DNA of 64,000 nt from Sabethes cyaneus (taxonomy: Eukaryota > Arthropoda > Insecta > Diptera > Culicidae), in contig NC_071355.1 of assembly GCF_943734655.1 (NCBI RefSeq), forward strand, positions 241,049,183 through 241,113,182, written 5' to 3'. The position numbers and the translations under genes were made by a program. Shown here one piece after another: positions 25,255-37,389 of this stretch. The notes beneath the pieces are model-generated. The model had not been told where the DNA came from, made no database searches, and worked only from the letters and a program-made list of their open reading frames with translations. Every line of letters begins with the position of its first letter. Within the stretch, counting starts at the first letter, position 1.

Positions 25255-26715
25255 AAATGATCAGTATAGGACTTGAACAAATACTTATCATGCGAGACCT
25301 CAAATTACGCCAAAAACTAGATCAATCAAAGTCAGATCAACCACCTAAAACCATGTTGGTTATATCTGGACAAGTTTCGGGGACTTTCGGAGACACCCAG
25401 ACAAGTGGCCAGTTTCGTCCATGAACAAAAATTTATCGTGCGACATCTCAAATCGCACTAGAATTCAATAACTGGAGCAATGGAAGCCAAATCTGCTATC
25501 TAGGCTATGGTTTGGTCATATCTGGACATATTTGGGGGACTCCGGAAACCTTTAGAAAATTGCCAGTTTCGAACATGAACAAAAACTGATCATACGACAC
25601 CTTAAATCACACTAAAACTTTTAAAATAGATCAAAGTAAGCCAAAGGTACTCACTAGAACCACAATGGTCAATTCCGAACATGTCTTGATTATCAAAAAT
25701 GTACCAAATTGTGTTATTGACTTTCCTAGGGGTTCCCGGAGTCCCTCAAATATGTCCAAATACAGTAGACTCTCAGAAAAGTTAACTCTCTGAAAAGTTA
25801 ATTGTTCAGAAAAGTTAAGCGAATATCAGCTCTCATGCAACGCTCTAAAAAGTTAATTTTTGCCTTAACTTTTCTGAGAGTTTGAATTGATTGGTTGTCT
25901 AAGTGTTCGTCCACACACGTGTGTTTACCTTTTATCTTTATTTCTCATTTTTCGGTTTATTGACGCCTTTCCACAGTTTCAAACAGAGTCGCCTCATAAC
26001 TGGGATTAAATTAAATTGAATTATTGTCGCAACAATAGTTCAATACGAGCACATAGTTACTTCAGGATTATTGATAACATACTGGAAAAGCGCAAACTCA
26101 GATTGAATTTTAAATGCAAAAAAAGGAACAGCAAGGAACTAAAAATAAGCGCGAACATTATTAAAACGTAGTCGCAGACTACACGAAAAATCAAAACTAA
26201 ACTAGTGTAACTAGTGTGACAATAGGCTTACTGAACTAAGTATTATTTCATAAAGATCTTGCTAAATATTTCTTTCCATTACAACTTCCAAATATATAAA
26301 AATGTTTATCCTATATCCCGGAATGCATTTTTCGCCTTTGTATTTATCATTTTCAATGATTTTTAGGACAACTCGGAAAAGTTAATAGTTCAGAAAAGTT
26401 AATCGACCCATTCCCCAATCGATTAACTTTTCCGAGAGTCCACTGTATGACCAAACCTAACCGTAGATAGCAGATTTGGCTTCCATTGATCTAGTTATTG
26501 AATTCTAGTGTGATTTAAGGTGTCGCACGATAAGTTTTTGTTCATGGATAAAACTGGCCACTTGTCTGGGTGTTCCCGGAAGTCCCCGGAACTTGTCCAG
26601 ATATAACCAACGTGGTGCTAGGTAGTTGATCTGGCTTTGATTGATCTAGCTTTTAAATTCTGGCGTAATTTGTTGGTGTAAGATGCTGCATGATAAGTAT
26701 TTGTATTCTTCCTGT
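25255..26715. repeat. Fold-back array of ~155 bp units, split by a MITE
   Basis: The left side holds related units spaced about 153-156 bp, marked by TATATCTGGACA-like starts near 25361, 25518 and 25671. After the MITE (25763-26445), positions 26446-26715 are the reverse complement of about 25265-25520. The reverse-complement relation also continues just left of the MITE (25725-25760 against about 25519-25550). The original element therefore had arms of roughly 300 bp around a loop near 25550-25725. No coding sequence is seen. Confidence 0.8.
25763..26445. mobile_element. 683 bp TA-flanked MITE with GAAAAGTTAA repeats
   Basis: The left end CAGTAGACTCTCAGAAAAG and reverse-complemented right end CAGTGGACTCTCGGAAAAG form the terminal inverted repeat. 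TA lies on both sides (25761-25762, 26446-26447). GAAAAGTTAA units recur in direct and inverted orientation near both ends. No transposase is present. Removing it with one TA restores the surrounding fold-back repeat exactly. Confidence 0.88.
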
Positions 26716-27227
26716 TTTTCACCCTAAAATATGTTTAAAAATAAATTCTATTTTTTTTATTTATTTTGGTTTATTTTCTTTTGCATTTGCATTTATTTTG
26801 GTTTATTTTCTATTGAAATAAACTGTATAGCAATACAATGCGCCTCCATCGATTTGAAAACAAAGCGAACGGATGGTCATTTTCCACAAGCTTATCGTAC
26901 AAGTTCTTATATTTGTGCACTGTTGATATCACTTTCGACAAATTTGCTGTACAGACAATTAATGTAATTACTCTTGAAGGCTGATACATAATTTTGTATG
27001 ATAAGGCTAAAAAGATGAACTAGAAATATGTAAATATTTGCCAGAAATATCCGTTTAATTGCATGTAAAAACAAAACATCATGCGTCTCCGTTGAATACT
27101 CGTAACGTTATTATTAACTGATATCCTGTAAACTATAGACTCTACATTCATAACTTTTTCATTTGTAGTGTGAAAATTCTCACTTATATTTACTTATTGA
27201 TCTATATTCTCCGGTCCAACAGAATAG
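26716..27227. other. Intergenic, nothing recognised
   Basis: AT-rich DNA. A 78-codon frame at 26731-26967 starts in low-complexity T-rich sequence and has no motif. Confidence 0.5.
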
Positions 27228-27975
27228 TTACCCGTCATAGCTTTTACCTGGAAGGCTCTCGTCAACTGTCCGGATGTCGTTGGCTAAGCTGCGTCGCCAG
27301 GAGCCTCTGGGTTTGTCTCTTCTTTGATTATCCTTACGGATTATCCAGTCGAGTGCTTCTTTACAGTTTTCTATTGTTTCTTTCCTCAAGGTTTGTCCGA
27401 TCCACGGTATTGCTTTATCTCCGCTGAGACGCACCATGTAGCTATATCGCTCTTGGTACCACCATCAGGCACCTACTCAACAGTGTTTACTACCATAGAC
27501 TTAGTCTTCGCTACATTGACTATGAGATCTGGGAGCGAAGAGGTCATTTGGCTAGCTCTGTATATCAGTATGTCATTGTGCGAGCAGGACAATATCCTCG
27601 GCTAGTTCAAGGTCATTTAGCTGTCCAGCTAGCTATGGATTAAACACCATCGTTAGAGTTTTCCAGGACAATCGATTTGGGCTACTGTCGATAGCTCCTA
27701 CTAGTATTTCGCCCATAACGAGAAGAAACAGCAGCGATGATAATATGCAACCCTGTCTCAGACTTGCCATTGTGCAACACCCTGCACGATAGGGCCTTGT
27801 ACTGAGCCTCGATGAGATGGACTAGCTTATCTGGGACACCTCTACGCCTAAGTTCGCCCCAGAGGTTTTCGTAGTTGAGTCGGTCAAAAGCTTTTTCAAC
27901 TCAACTAACATCAGTAGAAGAGAGTCCTGGAATTCGTTGATCTGCTCCAATATGATGCGGAGCGTTGTGATACGT
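27228..27975 (-). mobile_element. LINE-D fragment (RTE-like), internally deleted
   Basis: On the minus strand, about 27975-27900 reads TTLRIILEQINEFQDSLLL, identical in that block to the LINE-D copy at 32.7-34.3 kb. The middle (27460-27860) is recognisable by near identity with 32.9-33.4 kb. The C-terminal block IPWIGQTLRK...RRDKPRGSWRRSL is at 27437-27228. That block is absent from the longer copy, so the two are complementary. The fragment stops abruptly at 27975, where a plus-strand LINE begins. Confidence 0.8.
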
Positions 27976-30122
27976 TCTCGGACCGCTACCTGGTGATGGT
28001 TAAGACGCGCCCAAAACTCTCCGTTGTGAACAACATTCGGTACCGACACCAGGCTCGGTTAGATCTCGTGCGGCTAAAACAGCCAGACGTCACCGCAAAC
28101 TACGCGCATTCACTCGAAGCTGCGCTCCCGAAAGAGGATGAGCTGGACGAAGCCCCTCTCGCAGGCTGTTGGAACACCACCACAACAGCCATAAGCAGTG
28201 TAGCGGAGAGCTCCATCGGGCATGTGGTACGGAATCAGCGGAACGATTGGTTTGGCGATGATTGTAGCAGGGTGATGGATGAGAAGAACGCTGCGCGGGC
28301 AGCCAAGATGCGCAGTGCCACACGGAAGAACGTGGAAAGACACAAACAGAAGAAGATGCAGCGAAACTAAATCTTTCAGGAGAAAAAGCGCTGCCTGGAA
28401 GAGCAGGAACATGCACAATTGCAGCGGCTGCATCGTTCTCAGCAAACGCGTTTTACCAGAAACTGAGGGTATCCCGCAAAGGATTTGTACCGCGAGCCCA
28501 AATTTGTCGGGATAAGAATGGCAGTATTCTGACGGACGATCGATAGGTAGAAGCAGCACTACGACGAACACATGAATGGCGCTCAGGCGGAGAACCATGA
28601 CGGCGGGGAAAGCGATTTCGACGGTGCTACAAACGGGAAAGAGATGCCAGCCCCAGTGATAGGCGAAGTTAAGGAGGCCATCATGCGGCTAAAGAACAAC
28701 AAATTAGCTGGGAAAAATGGCATCGAATTAGACTAGGGAACTAGAAAAGCTGGCTATTTCTACGCAACGGCTAATTAATAGAATTTGAGATACGGAACAG
28801 CTAAAGGAGGCGTGGAAAGATGGGGTTATTTGCCTGATTTATAAAAAGGGCGACAAGTTGGACTGTGAGAAATATCAAGGGTTCACCGTTCTCAATGCCG
28901 CCTATAAAGTGCTGTCCCAAATCATTTTCCGCCGACTATCACCAATTGCGAACAGATTTATGAAAACCTATGAAGCCGGCTACGTCGAAGGTCGGTCTAC
29001 AACGGATCAAATACTTATGCTGCGAAAAATTCTCCAAAAGAGCCGTGAATGCAGAGTTCCCACGCACCATTTGTTCGTTGACGTCAAAGCTGCATATGAT
29101 ATCATCGACCGAAAAGAGCTATGGAAAATCATACGATGGATGGTACACAGTGTTCTGTTCGGATTTCGGGTGGATTGTCAACTTCATTTGAATCACACAG
29201 AGGGCTTCGTCAAGCTGATAGTCTCTCATGCCTGCTGTTCAACATAGCGCTACGGTGTAATGAACCGAGCAGATATCAACACGTTGGATACATGCTTCAA
29301 CAAATCTAGTCAAGTGTCATGGATGACATAGATATTATCGGCAGAACATCTGTGACGATGGCTGAACAGTACACCAGACTAAAGTGCGAAGCAGAAAAGA
29401 TTGGGTTGAAGGTCAACACGTATAAAACAAAGTACATGCTGGCCAGCGGAACCGAGGCCGAGCGACGCCGCTTGGGCAGTAGAATATTGATAGACGACGA
29501 TGAGTTTGAGGCAGTCGACGAATTTGTCTACCTTGGCCTTGGTTTGGATAACGGCAGACAATGAAACCAGTCGTGAGATTCGGAGGCTTATTATCAGCGG
29601 AAGTCGTGCTTACTATAGACTTCATAAGCAATTGCGGTCGGGCAGACTAAGTCCCCGTACAATGTGCACCCTATACAACACGGTTATTAGACCGGTTGTT
29701 CTCTATGGGCATGAAACTCGAGGAGCACCTGCGAGTGCTCGGAGTTTTCGAAAGACGAGTGCAAAGTACGATCTTCGGCGGCGTACAGGAGAACAGAGTA
29801 TGGAGGCAGAGGATGGACCATGAACTCGCACAGCTCTATGGCGAACCCAGTATCCAAAAGGTGGCAGAAAGCTGGACGGTCATGATGGGCAGGGCATGCT
29901 GCAATAATCTCGGAGAACTACCTTGCAAAGATGGCGTTTGTCTCAAATTCGGTAGGAACAAGACGACCAGAAGCGCAGCTAGCAAGATGGTTAGACCAGG
30001 TGGAGCGAGGCCTGGCTTCGTGTCCAAGGAATTGGAGAGCGGTAACCCACAACCGAGTTAATTGGAGAAACCTTGTTCAAGAGGCTTTGTCTTAGGACGG
30101 CAAGCCACTTAAGTAAGTAAGT
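27976..30122 (+). mobile_element. LINE-A-related copy with (AAGT)n tail, 5' truncated
   Basis: It starts inside the endonuclease domain: 27978-28030 encodes SDRYLVMVKTRPKLSVVNN, the SDHYLV motif region. The linker follows, broken by stops between 28370 and 28850. RT comes next: 28858-29110 has LNAAYKVLSQIIFRRLSP, the RSTTDQ block and motif A FVDVKAAYD. Around 29317-29345 the catalytic motif reads VMDDIDIIGR instead of FADDIDIIGR. The C-terminal IFGGVQ and RQRMDHEL blocks follow to 30061. AAGT repeats (30107-30122) end the element. Several frameshifts make it inactive. Confidence 0.85.
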
Positions 30123-32740
30123 TAGGATCATATCAGCTCTAAACAGGACACCGTGAGTGCCAAATAAAGTGTAAGATATACATGCACATAATTTGAATAA
30201 AATTGGGTAATTGGAGTACTTATGATCAGTGATTTAAATTTTAAAGCTAGAGCAAACTTATTTCAGTAATATTAGAGATTATAACCAATACTAGGAGAGG
30301 CTCATACATAACTTTTTTGATATTATGCTTGGGTGAGGCGGTAAAATCAAAAGAGCAAAAGCTAACCAACTGTACATGCCATCCCTGCATTCAAATAATT
30401 GTTGAAATTTGCCTAATATTGCAGCGAAACACTGACCAATAAATGTTTAAAATAGCTATTTATAGCTCGTCACATACTTAATGCTAAACGGTTTGAAATG
30501 GAACCACTTCGGACCCAAAAGCAAATACGATCTATCCCATAATTTTGAATGTTCCGACGGTCGTTGAATACTAAATAATCTACTTTCTCGCAGTTCTAGC
30601 TGGTTCGCCCTGGCCACTGGTACATTCATTCAATATACTTTCGATAAACTGTGATAGATGCCAAATCAGAATAATGGGTCAGTATGTAGGGTTCGTTAGC
30701 CTGTAATGGTCACTTTAGAATGTTGAGATAATTTGTTTAGTAAATTTTTCTAAAATAATTAATAATACGAAATACCTCCGATTTTCATAATTTTCAGTAT
30801 GATTTTCTCAGTAAATAAATTATCAATTTGTGATGATAATCACAAATATACAAGCAATTCTCACAAAAACAATAAATTTTATGAATTATGCAACTTTACT
30901 TGATCCAGAATGGATACTCCGTTGTTAAATAAATTATTCTTTTATCGAAGTCAAAAAGTAAGTATTAATAAATAGCTTCACTACCGGTAGATGGACCCCT
31001 TCGTTCTGAATTGCTTTATATTTTAGCAGTTTGGAAAATTTATGCTTTAAATTGGGCATTCTGACTGAAATAGAATGCCGCCAGTATTGACAACTGTGAT
31101 CAAATAGAGACGATGAGACGGTAATTGTTTTGTTGCATAGCTTTGCATACCTCTAAATTGAGCAAACAGCATCTTCTTGACCGGAGAAGAAAGTGTCGTT
31201 ACTAGCCGACACCCTCATAGTTCAGCCAAGCGTAAAGACACTTAGCGTGGCGCGTTTGTTGTATCAATTGAGACAATCGAACGCTTCGCTGCTAATTGAT
31301 GTAAATGAATGAACCAGCAAATCTTGGCACATAGCGACAGCATGAGGCATTGTATCGAAACTTTAGTTTTTATTAACATATTTGTGTGTGCGTTTGCGAA
31401 GCGTACCAAATTATCAAAGTCAGCAGATAGTAATCGTCATTTAAAAAAATCCCTGCCGCTAAAAAATTTGTTTTTAAGCTACAGCTACCAAGTTAGGTAC
31501 CATGAAAATATCCGGGACGCTCTACGCAACTGATTGGGCTTAGCGTATCAAATGAGCTTTTTATCTTATCGCAGGAAACGTGCTTGTCAACGTGCGAAAT
31601 GTGCGACTTGGTAGGCTGTGCCATTTAGTTAAAAAACAGTCAAAATATGTAACCATCAATCATTGCGAACGACTTATAATTACTTTGTTCTCTACTGTTG
31701 AAAATACGCTTGCAACTTGGTGGGTCATCGCATCGCTAACAGCGCAAGCGCAAACTGTACTTATCGTGGCCACCAGGCCCACCACGTTCGACGCCGACCC
31801 CAGCCAGATATGGTTTTCGTTAGATGAATTCGCTGTCCCCGTGGGTGTATGCGTGTGCCAAGCCCCTTTCTTAATGGTTTGCGCGCGTCACGGCGCAAAC
31901 GATTGTGAAAAATTATCGTCTGACATGAATCGAATGAATTGCGCAGTTAACCACGTTCGGTATGAATCGCAAAAATGGCTTATTCGCATGGTGACCTCTG
32001 GAATGGCATTCGATTCGACAAATAGTCGAATAGAATTATGCTTTTGATACCTTCCATTTATAACTCTTGACATGTCCATAAACTGATTTTATTAACATTG
32101 CTTTGGAATGAAGCGCCTAGACGATGTGGGTTATGCGGAACTGTTCCGCATTGTAATGCGGTCTTGCGGTCGTCTAGCAAAGTATTCGTTTGGCTCCGAA
32201 AATAATAATAGCTGTCAAAGCGCAAAGAAGTTATTTTTATTGCACACTTAATAGGGATAACAGTGATAATCACTCGATCTTCAGCACCGATCAATACGTG
32301 CTCGTCTACGTTGACCGATAGGACATCAGTGCTAATCACTCATATGCTTCGAAATTTTGGCTGTCGATAAAGAGTATGCCTATAACAGTTACTATATTTC
32401 CATTACGTTGCATAACAAGGCCTGTATAACGGGGTTCTTCTATTTAACTCGGTCCATAGTCGCTAGTCTCTAATTCCGCGAGCGACTAGCACACTTTCCA
32501 GATCTTACTCGTTTCTTACATGTGGTATGAGATCGTGGATAATCGCTTGTTTTTATTGGATGTGGCTATGTTTGATGCTTTTACATGCTACATAATTATG
32601 AATTAGCGTGTTTTATACCAAAATAAAATGCGCATTCATAATTTTACCAAATAGTTTCCGCGTTTTTAAGCAATTAATAGCATGGGCCATTCTACCCCCA
32701 CGGTGCGTTATGGACAGTCCTACCCTACCTGCAGTTTTTG
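30123..32740. other. Intergenic; one unassigned 155-codon open frame
   Basis: No recognised gene. An open frame at 31580-32047 (plus) encodes a peptide with no motif, repeat or membrane pattern I know, and no supporting splice or homology evidence. I treat it as probably chance. AT content is high from 30130 to 31050. Confidence 0.4.
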
Positions 32741-34342
32741 CGTTGTCTCCGCTGAGACGCACCACGTTTCGCAGGCATACATCAGTACGGATTTAACGTT
32801 TGAATTAAGGATTCGGGTTTTCGTACGTAGAGTGATCTGGTTTGAGCGCCAAATGTTTCGCAGACCTGCAAAGGCACCCCTGACCTTCCTGATCCGTGTC
32901 GCTATATCAGTCTTGGTACCACCATCGGGCGTTGTCTGGCTACCAAGATATTGAAAGGCGTCTACCTGCTTAACTTGTTGTCCCGCTACTGTGAAGTTGG
33001 TGGAATTGTCAGTGTTCACTACCATAGACTTAGTTTTCGCTACATTGACTGTGATACCTGCTGCCTGCGAGCTCTCGGAGAGGTCATCTAACTTGCTCTG
33101 CGTATCGTTTCGGCGTTGTGCGAACAAGACAATGTCGTCGGCTAGGTCGAGGTCATTTAGCTGCTCCATCGTTAGAGGATTCCAAGACAATCCTCGATTT
33201 GATCTACTGTCAATTGCTCCAACTAATAACACATTCATAACGATGAGAAACAGAAGCGGTGATAAAATGCAGCCCTGTCTAACGCCAGCAGTAACCCTTA
33301 TGGGGTCGGACAAGACGCCGTCGTGCAAAACCTTGCACGAGAACGCCTCGTACTGAGCCTCGATGAGATGGACTAGCTAATCTGGAACTTCTCAGTGCGC
33401 CCCAGATGTTTTCGTGATTGAGTCGGTCGAACGCCTTTTCGAAGTCAACGAACACCAGCAGAAGAGAGTCCTGGAATTCGTTGATCTGCTCCAATATAAT
33501 GCGAAGCGTTGTGATATGGTCTACACATGATCGGCCAGCACGGAATCCAGCTTGCTGCCGCCGGAGAGTAGCGTCGATCTTCTCCTGGATCCGGTTGAGG
33601 ATTACCTTACAGAGTACTTTGAGAGTAATACAGAGCAACGTGATGCCACGCCAGTCTCCTTTCTTAGGGCCTTTGCCCAATATGCCCTGCATCCAGTCCA
33701 CCGGAAAAGTTGCGATTTCCCAAATATTGCTGAAAAGCTGATGCATCATCTGGGCTGACAGAGATGGGTAAGCTTTAAGCATTTCGGCTGAAATACGATC
33801 TATCCCTGACGCTCTATTGTATTTCATACTCTTGATGGCTGCTACAATTTCATCCAGCGATGGCGCCTCCGAGTTCACGCGATTTATTCGACGAACTGTA
33901 GGCGTCGTACGCTGCTGGTTTTGTTGGTCTCTGACATTTGAAACTCGGAAGAGTTGTTCGAAATGTTCAGTCCATCGCTTAAGCTGTTCTGTACGGTCAG
34001 TCAATAGCTGACCAGCTCTGTCCTCTAGCGGCATCTTTGTATTCATCCTGGCACCACTAAGGCGGCGAGAAATATCGTACAACAAACGGATATCACCATT
34101 GGCGGCGGCGGTTTCTCCTTGTTCGGCTAGGGAATTAGTACAGGCTCTCTTGTCCCGCCTACAAGCACGTTTAACAGCCCTCTCCAGTTCGGCGTATCGT
34201 TGACGGGCAGCTGTCTTAGCCGATCTGATCCGCGCTCGCTCAATGCCGACTTTCGCCTCTCTCCGCTCGTCGATCTTCCTCCAAGTTTCATCCAAAATCC
34301 ATTCCCTCCGCCCGCTGCGCGCTTTGCCGAGGGTTTCATCAC
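32741..34342 (-). mobile_element. LINE-D (RTE-like non-LTR retrotransposon), main copy
   Basis: Two minus-strand frames. 34295-33279 encodes the pre-RT linker and RT fingers/palm: LLYDISRRLSGARMNTKMP, WTEHFEQLFR, ASGIDRISAEMLK, DWRGITLLCITLKVL, QQAGFRAGRSCVDH and motif A FVDFEKAFD. After a frameshift around 33330-33375, 33328-32741 encodes the motif B block VTAGVRQGCILSPLLF, the catalytic LADDIVLFA, FQYLGSQTTPDGG and VLMYACETW. The endonuclease domain and the C-terminus are missing. Both aspartate motifs survive, but the frameshift separates them. The RTE-like assignment rests on these blocks. Confidence 0.9.
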
Positions 34343-34770
34343 TTCATCAGTATTGGCAAAAAATTAATTTGAAATATTTTTATGATTAGAGATAATTGCA
34401 ATTATTTTCTAGAGTTTTTTATTAACGCTGTGGTGGTATTAATAAGAATAATAAGAATAAGATGTAATGAAAGTTATGTTCATGAAAATACTTTCTTTAT
34501 GTTCTGCTTGCTAAACGGAAAGAAAGAAGATAGTTTCATGGACCAATTTGATTTTATGCTCAAAATTACAAATATTTTTGAAGTCAATGATGCAAATTTG
34601 AACGTTAATCTTACCGCTGAATTTCATAAAATATTGTATCATAAACAAGTTAATTGATGTGACCCTGTTAAGTATACGTTTGCAGAAACGGCAACATTTT
34701 TGTTATCATGGCAACATGAATCCCTTCATCCTAGAAGCCAACAAGAGATATCGGATGAGTTTTCTTTTGA
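34343..34770. other. AT-rich spacer
   Basis: Contains a 91-codon AT-rich open frame (34382-34657) without a recognisable motif. Probably non-coding. Confidence 0.45.
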
Positions 34771-34783
34771 TATAAACGTCATT

Positions 34784-35270
34784 TTTTTTTCCATGTGTGG
34801 ACTCATTACTGCGACCAGTATAGTTGATCTATTGTAATATCGCCCGGGTGTTTGCTGTATGACCTGCACTGCATTTCTTTTTGCTATAATCGCTATTGAG
34901 TGAGCGATATGCTTATTAAATTTTATGCGTGCTTGCGTGTATTGGGGTTTACCCTTCCTTCAAAGCTTAATCTACTTTACCCACTTATTCCTCGCTGCCA
35001 GCACTATCCCATATTATAGCCGTCCCTGGCGAGGACTCATTCGTACCTCTGACCAGCACACTTAACTATAGGAGGGACATTTACACTGTCAAGGGGCTTC
35101 AGAGGGTAAATATAGAATTCAGCACGAAGGAAGGGTAAATGGAGGGGCCTGAGAATAAACCCATGCTAAAGTCACTTGACATCGAATGGCTTGATTCTAC
35201 TAAGATTCGAACCCACGACCACTCGCTTGTCAAAGCAGACTCGGTAACCTTGCGGCTACGGAGCCCCCCT
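34784..35270 (-). mobile_element. tRNA-headed SINE with a perfect 13 bp target duplication
   Basis: Read on the minus strand, the head begins at 35270 with a tRNA-like GGGGCTCCGTAGCCGC and has box B GGTTCGAATC (complement of 35204-35213). The element ends in a short poly(A), seen as T's at 34784-34790. TATAAACGTCATT is present at 34771-34783 and again at 35271-35283, with no mismatch. The identical duplication suggests a fairly recent insertion. Confidence 0.88.
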
Positions 35271-35283
35271 TATAAACGTCATT

Positions 35284-35455
35284 AAGAGCTTGACCCTTCT
35301 CTATCGACAGACTTCTGAGCCGGTTATTACAGTATAGGACAATTACGTGGCTAGAGTAATGTTCCTACAGACTCTTTAGCAACACCGCCCATTTGAGATT
35401 CGAACATACGACGACTGATTTATTATCCCTAGCATTGTATCCCGAGGAACTGGGT
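35284..35455 (-). mobile_element. SINE remnant of the 15.7 kb family
   Basis: On the minus strand, box B-like TGTTCGAATC is followed by a body parallel to the SINE at 15658-15876, including AATTGTCCTATACTGTAATA and GAAGTCTGTCG blocks. The 3' part is lost where the neighbouring SINE was inserted. Confidence 0.7.
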
Positions 35456-35999
35456 GGTAAACGAAAGCTCTTTGGTGGTGGAAGACTCTCAAGAAAACTC
35501 GCATTATCAATTAGCACTCTGTTTTAATCTAATTGCTGTCAAAATGATCCAAAGTAATTAACCGAGATTTCATCCCGGGTAAACTGACAGAATTCAGTTT
35601 GAAGCGAAGGTTAAAACTGTCTACTAGCATTACGATTTAGGGATCGCTCTGTCGAACAGCGCATTTTGTTCATAAATTTCGGATTCAAGTCAGCACGAAT
35701 CCAGGTTAATTCCAGGTTTTAGTTTTCAAACCCTTTTGCATGCAATATGCGACCTTCTGAAAACTAATGCCAGAATTTATTAATATGCTTTTACTCGTCT
35801 ATGAATGCCTTAATGCTGCCCTGCCCAGTCATGATCATGTTCAAATTTGAACCCTTCAGAAACTTCCGCTTGAATGCAGTCAGAGCCGTCCGTTCCCTCG
35901 TTCAGTGCTGGAAAAGTGACAGCCAACTACGCGCAGCTGTCAAAGTTCGGAAAGCGAAAAGAAAAAAATACGCGAAAGAGCTAAAAGAGGAGTGCTTTC
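35456..35999. other. Intergenic, nothing recognised
   Basis: Only short open frames. May include promoter DNA for the proposed leader exon. Confidence 0.4.
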
Positions 36000-36357
36000 A
36001 TCTTTTTATCCGCTGCTGTTGCTGTGTGTAGTGTCGCGTATCCGCTAATTTTGATAGGAATTTTAGTAGCAATCAGAAAAACGGTGTTCGCGAGTGATTG
36101 AAAACGTGATTCAGCCCAAGCGAGTGTCCGGGTACCAGGTGCCGCACATTGCATGAGGAGCACTGACCAGCATCGAGCCTGGGAGTCGTCGCATCATCAC
36201 CGCCGGTAGCTTTCGTAGTTACTTCCGATGGCGTAACATAACAGGGAGTGATCACTGTTAAGTTTTGCCACCGACCGTCTACGTCGTCTTCGTCTGTCTT
36301 TTGCGTCCTGTGCAGTGTAATTTCAACGGAATCTATTCAGGTCCGGAGTCAATTACG
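36000..36357 (+). promoter_or_regulatory. Candidate non-coding leader exon with splice donor (possibly of Crk)
   Basis: Base composition is more balanced than in the surroundings. The stretch ends in ACG/GTAAGT, a strong donor (GT at 36358-36359). No long open frame runs through it. The next plus-strand gene is Crk, whose 5'UTR is clearly spliced, so this could be its first exon 5.5 kb upstream. The start is not determined and the link to Crk is inferred. Confidence 0.3.
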
Positions 36358-37389
36358 GTAAGTAGCCGTCGTCCCCTGGGGGGTGAAGTTGAGGTCGGTT
36401 CAGGTTTGGAATGTGGAACACATTATTTTTGCATATTGCATTTTTGCCGTACATGAATGACGACACCCAGTCAGCTAGCCAGCGAGCCAGCCAGCCAGCC
36501 CGCAAGTAGGGTGGGAAGCTGGGAAGAAAACAAACAATAATTTAGAAGCGCTTTATGCGGCTGTCCATCATCAGCTCAGCAATGGCAACCGAACGGTTCG
36601 GTACGATACGGTACGGTACGGTAATAGGCTGGTTGTCGTAGACTAGAGATTTCCATCAAAATGAGCTCATTGACGCAGAGGGACAAGCCAAACACTTTGT
36701 TTTTGCTTTGCGTTTCGACTTGAATAAGTAAAAATAATATAGAGTGGTTTTAAAGTCGGAACTACCGTAATTTGGGCGGGGTTTGGATTCGTTTGATGAA
36801 GTTTCATGAATCTAAATGGAAATTTATTTGTGTGATTTGAATAAGACGAGATGTTAGTTTTAATACTATTATTATTTTTTATAGATTGGCATTTTCTAAA
36901 ATTGTACAATTTTATAAAATGGCATAAAATTTTGCGCACGGGTGGCTATTATACCCACTATAATAGTGAATAGAGTTATTATTCGGGGTACCGTATTTTC
37001 CCAGAAAATAGCAAGCGAAATTCTCCAATTTTCTCCAAGGCTTATTTCAAAAATTTTATGATTCTTGAATTTGAACTCTGGAATAAACATTATTATTAAA
37101 TTTAATAAAGTTCTCTCAGCAATCCAGTATCAGTAAGAAAACGGTTCGAAATTGTCCAAGACGGCAAAAAGCAATACACATGTCAGACAACCATGTACTA
37201 ATTTTTAGAACATTTTTAAAATATTTTTCCTTGTTTGTCAATTTATAATCTTTAATTATTCTGTCAGCTATGGCCAAAAAACTCAATTTTCCTAATCATT
37301 TATGTCCCTAAAAATTCATATCGTAAGAACCTAGTAATGCAGAGGTAACCAAGGCACTAGGTATTGACCCTCGGAGTACACAAAATGAT
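36358..37389. other. Intergenic or intronic, simple repeats
   Basis: CAGC-type (about 36470-36505) and GGTAC/TACGG-type (about 36600-36625) short tandem repeats, then AT-rich DNA. No gene seen. Confidence 0.5.

Noticed and set aside
31580..32047. 155-codon plus-strand open frame
   Set aside because: No domain, no splice context and no recognisable homology, so chance cannot be excluded.
34382..34657. 91-codon AT-rich open frame
   Set aside because: Composition follows local AT bias and no motif is present.
35204..35270. A functional tRNA gene
   Set aside because: Box A and box B are present, but the acceptor stem does not close and a SINE body with poly(A) follows.
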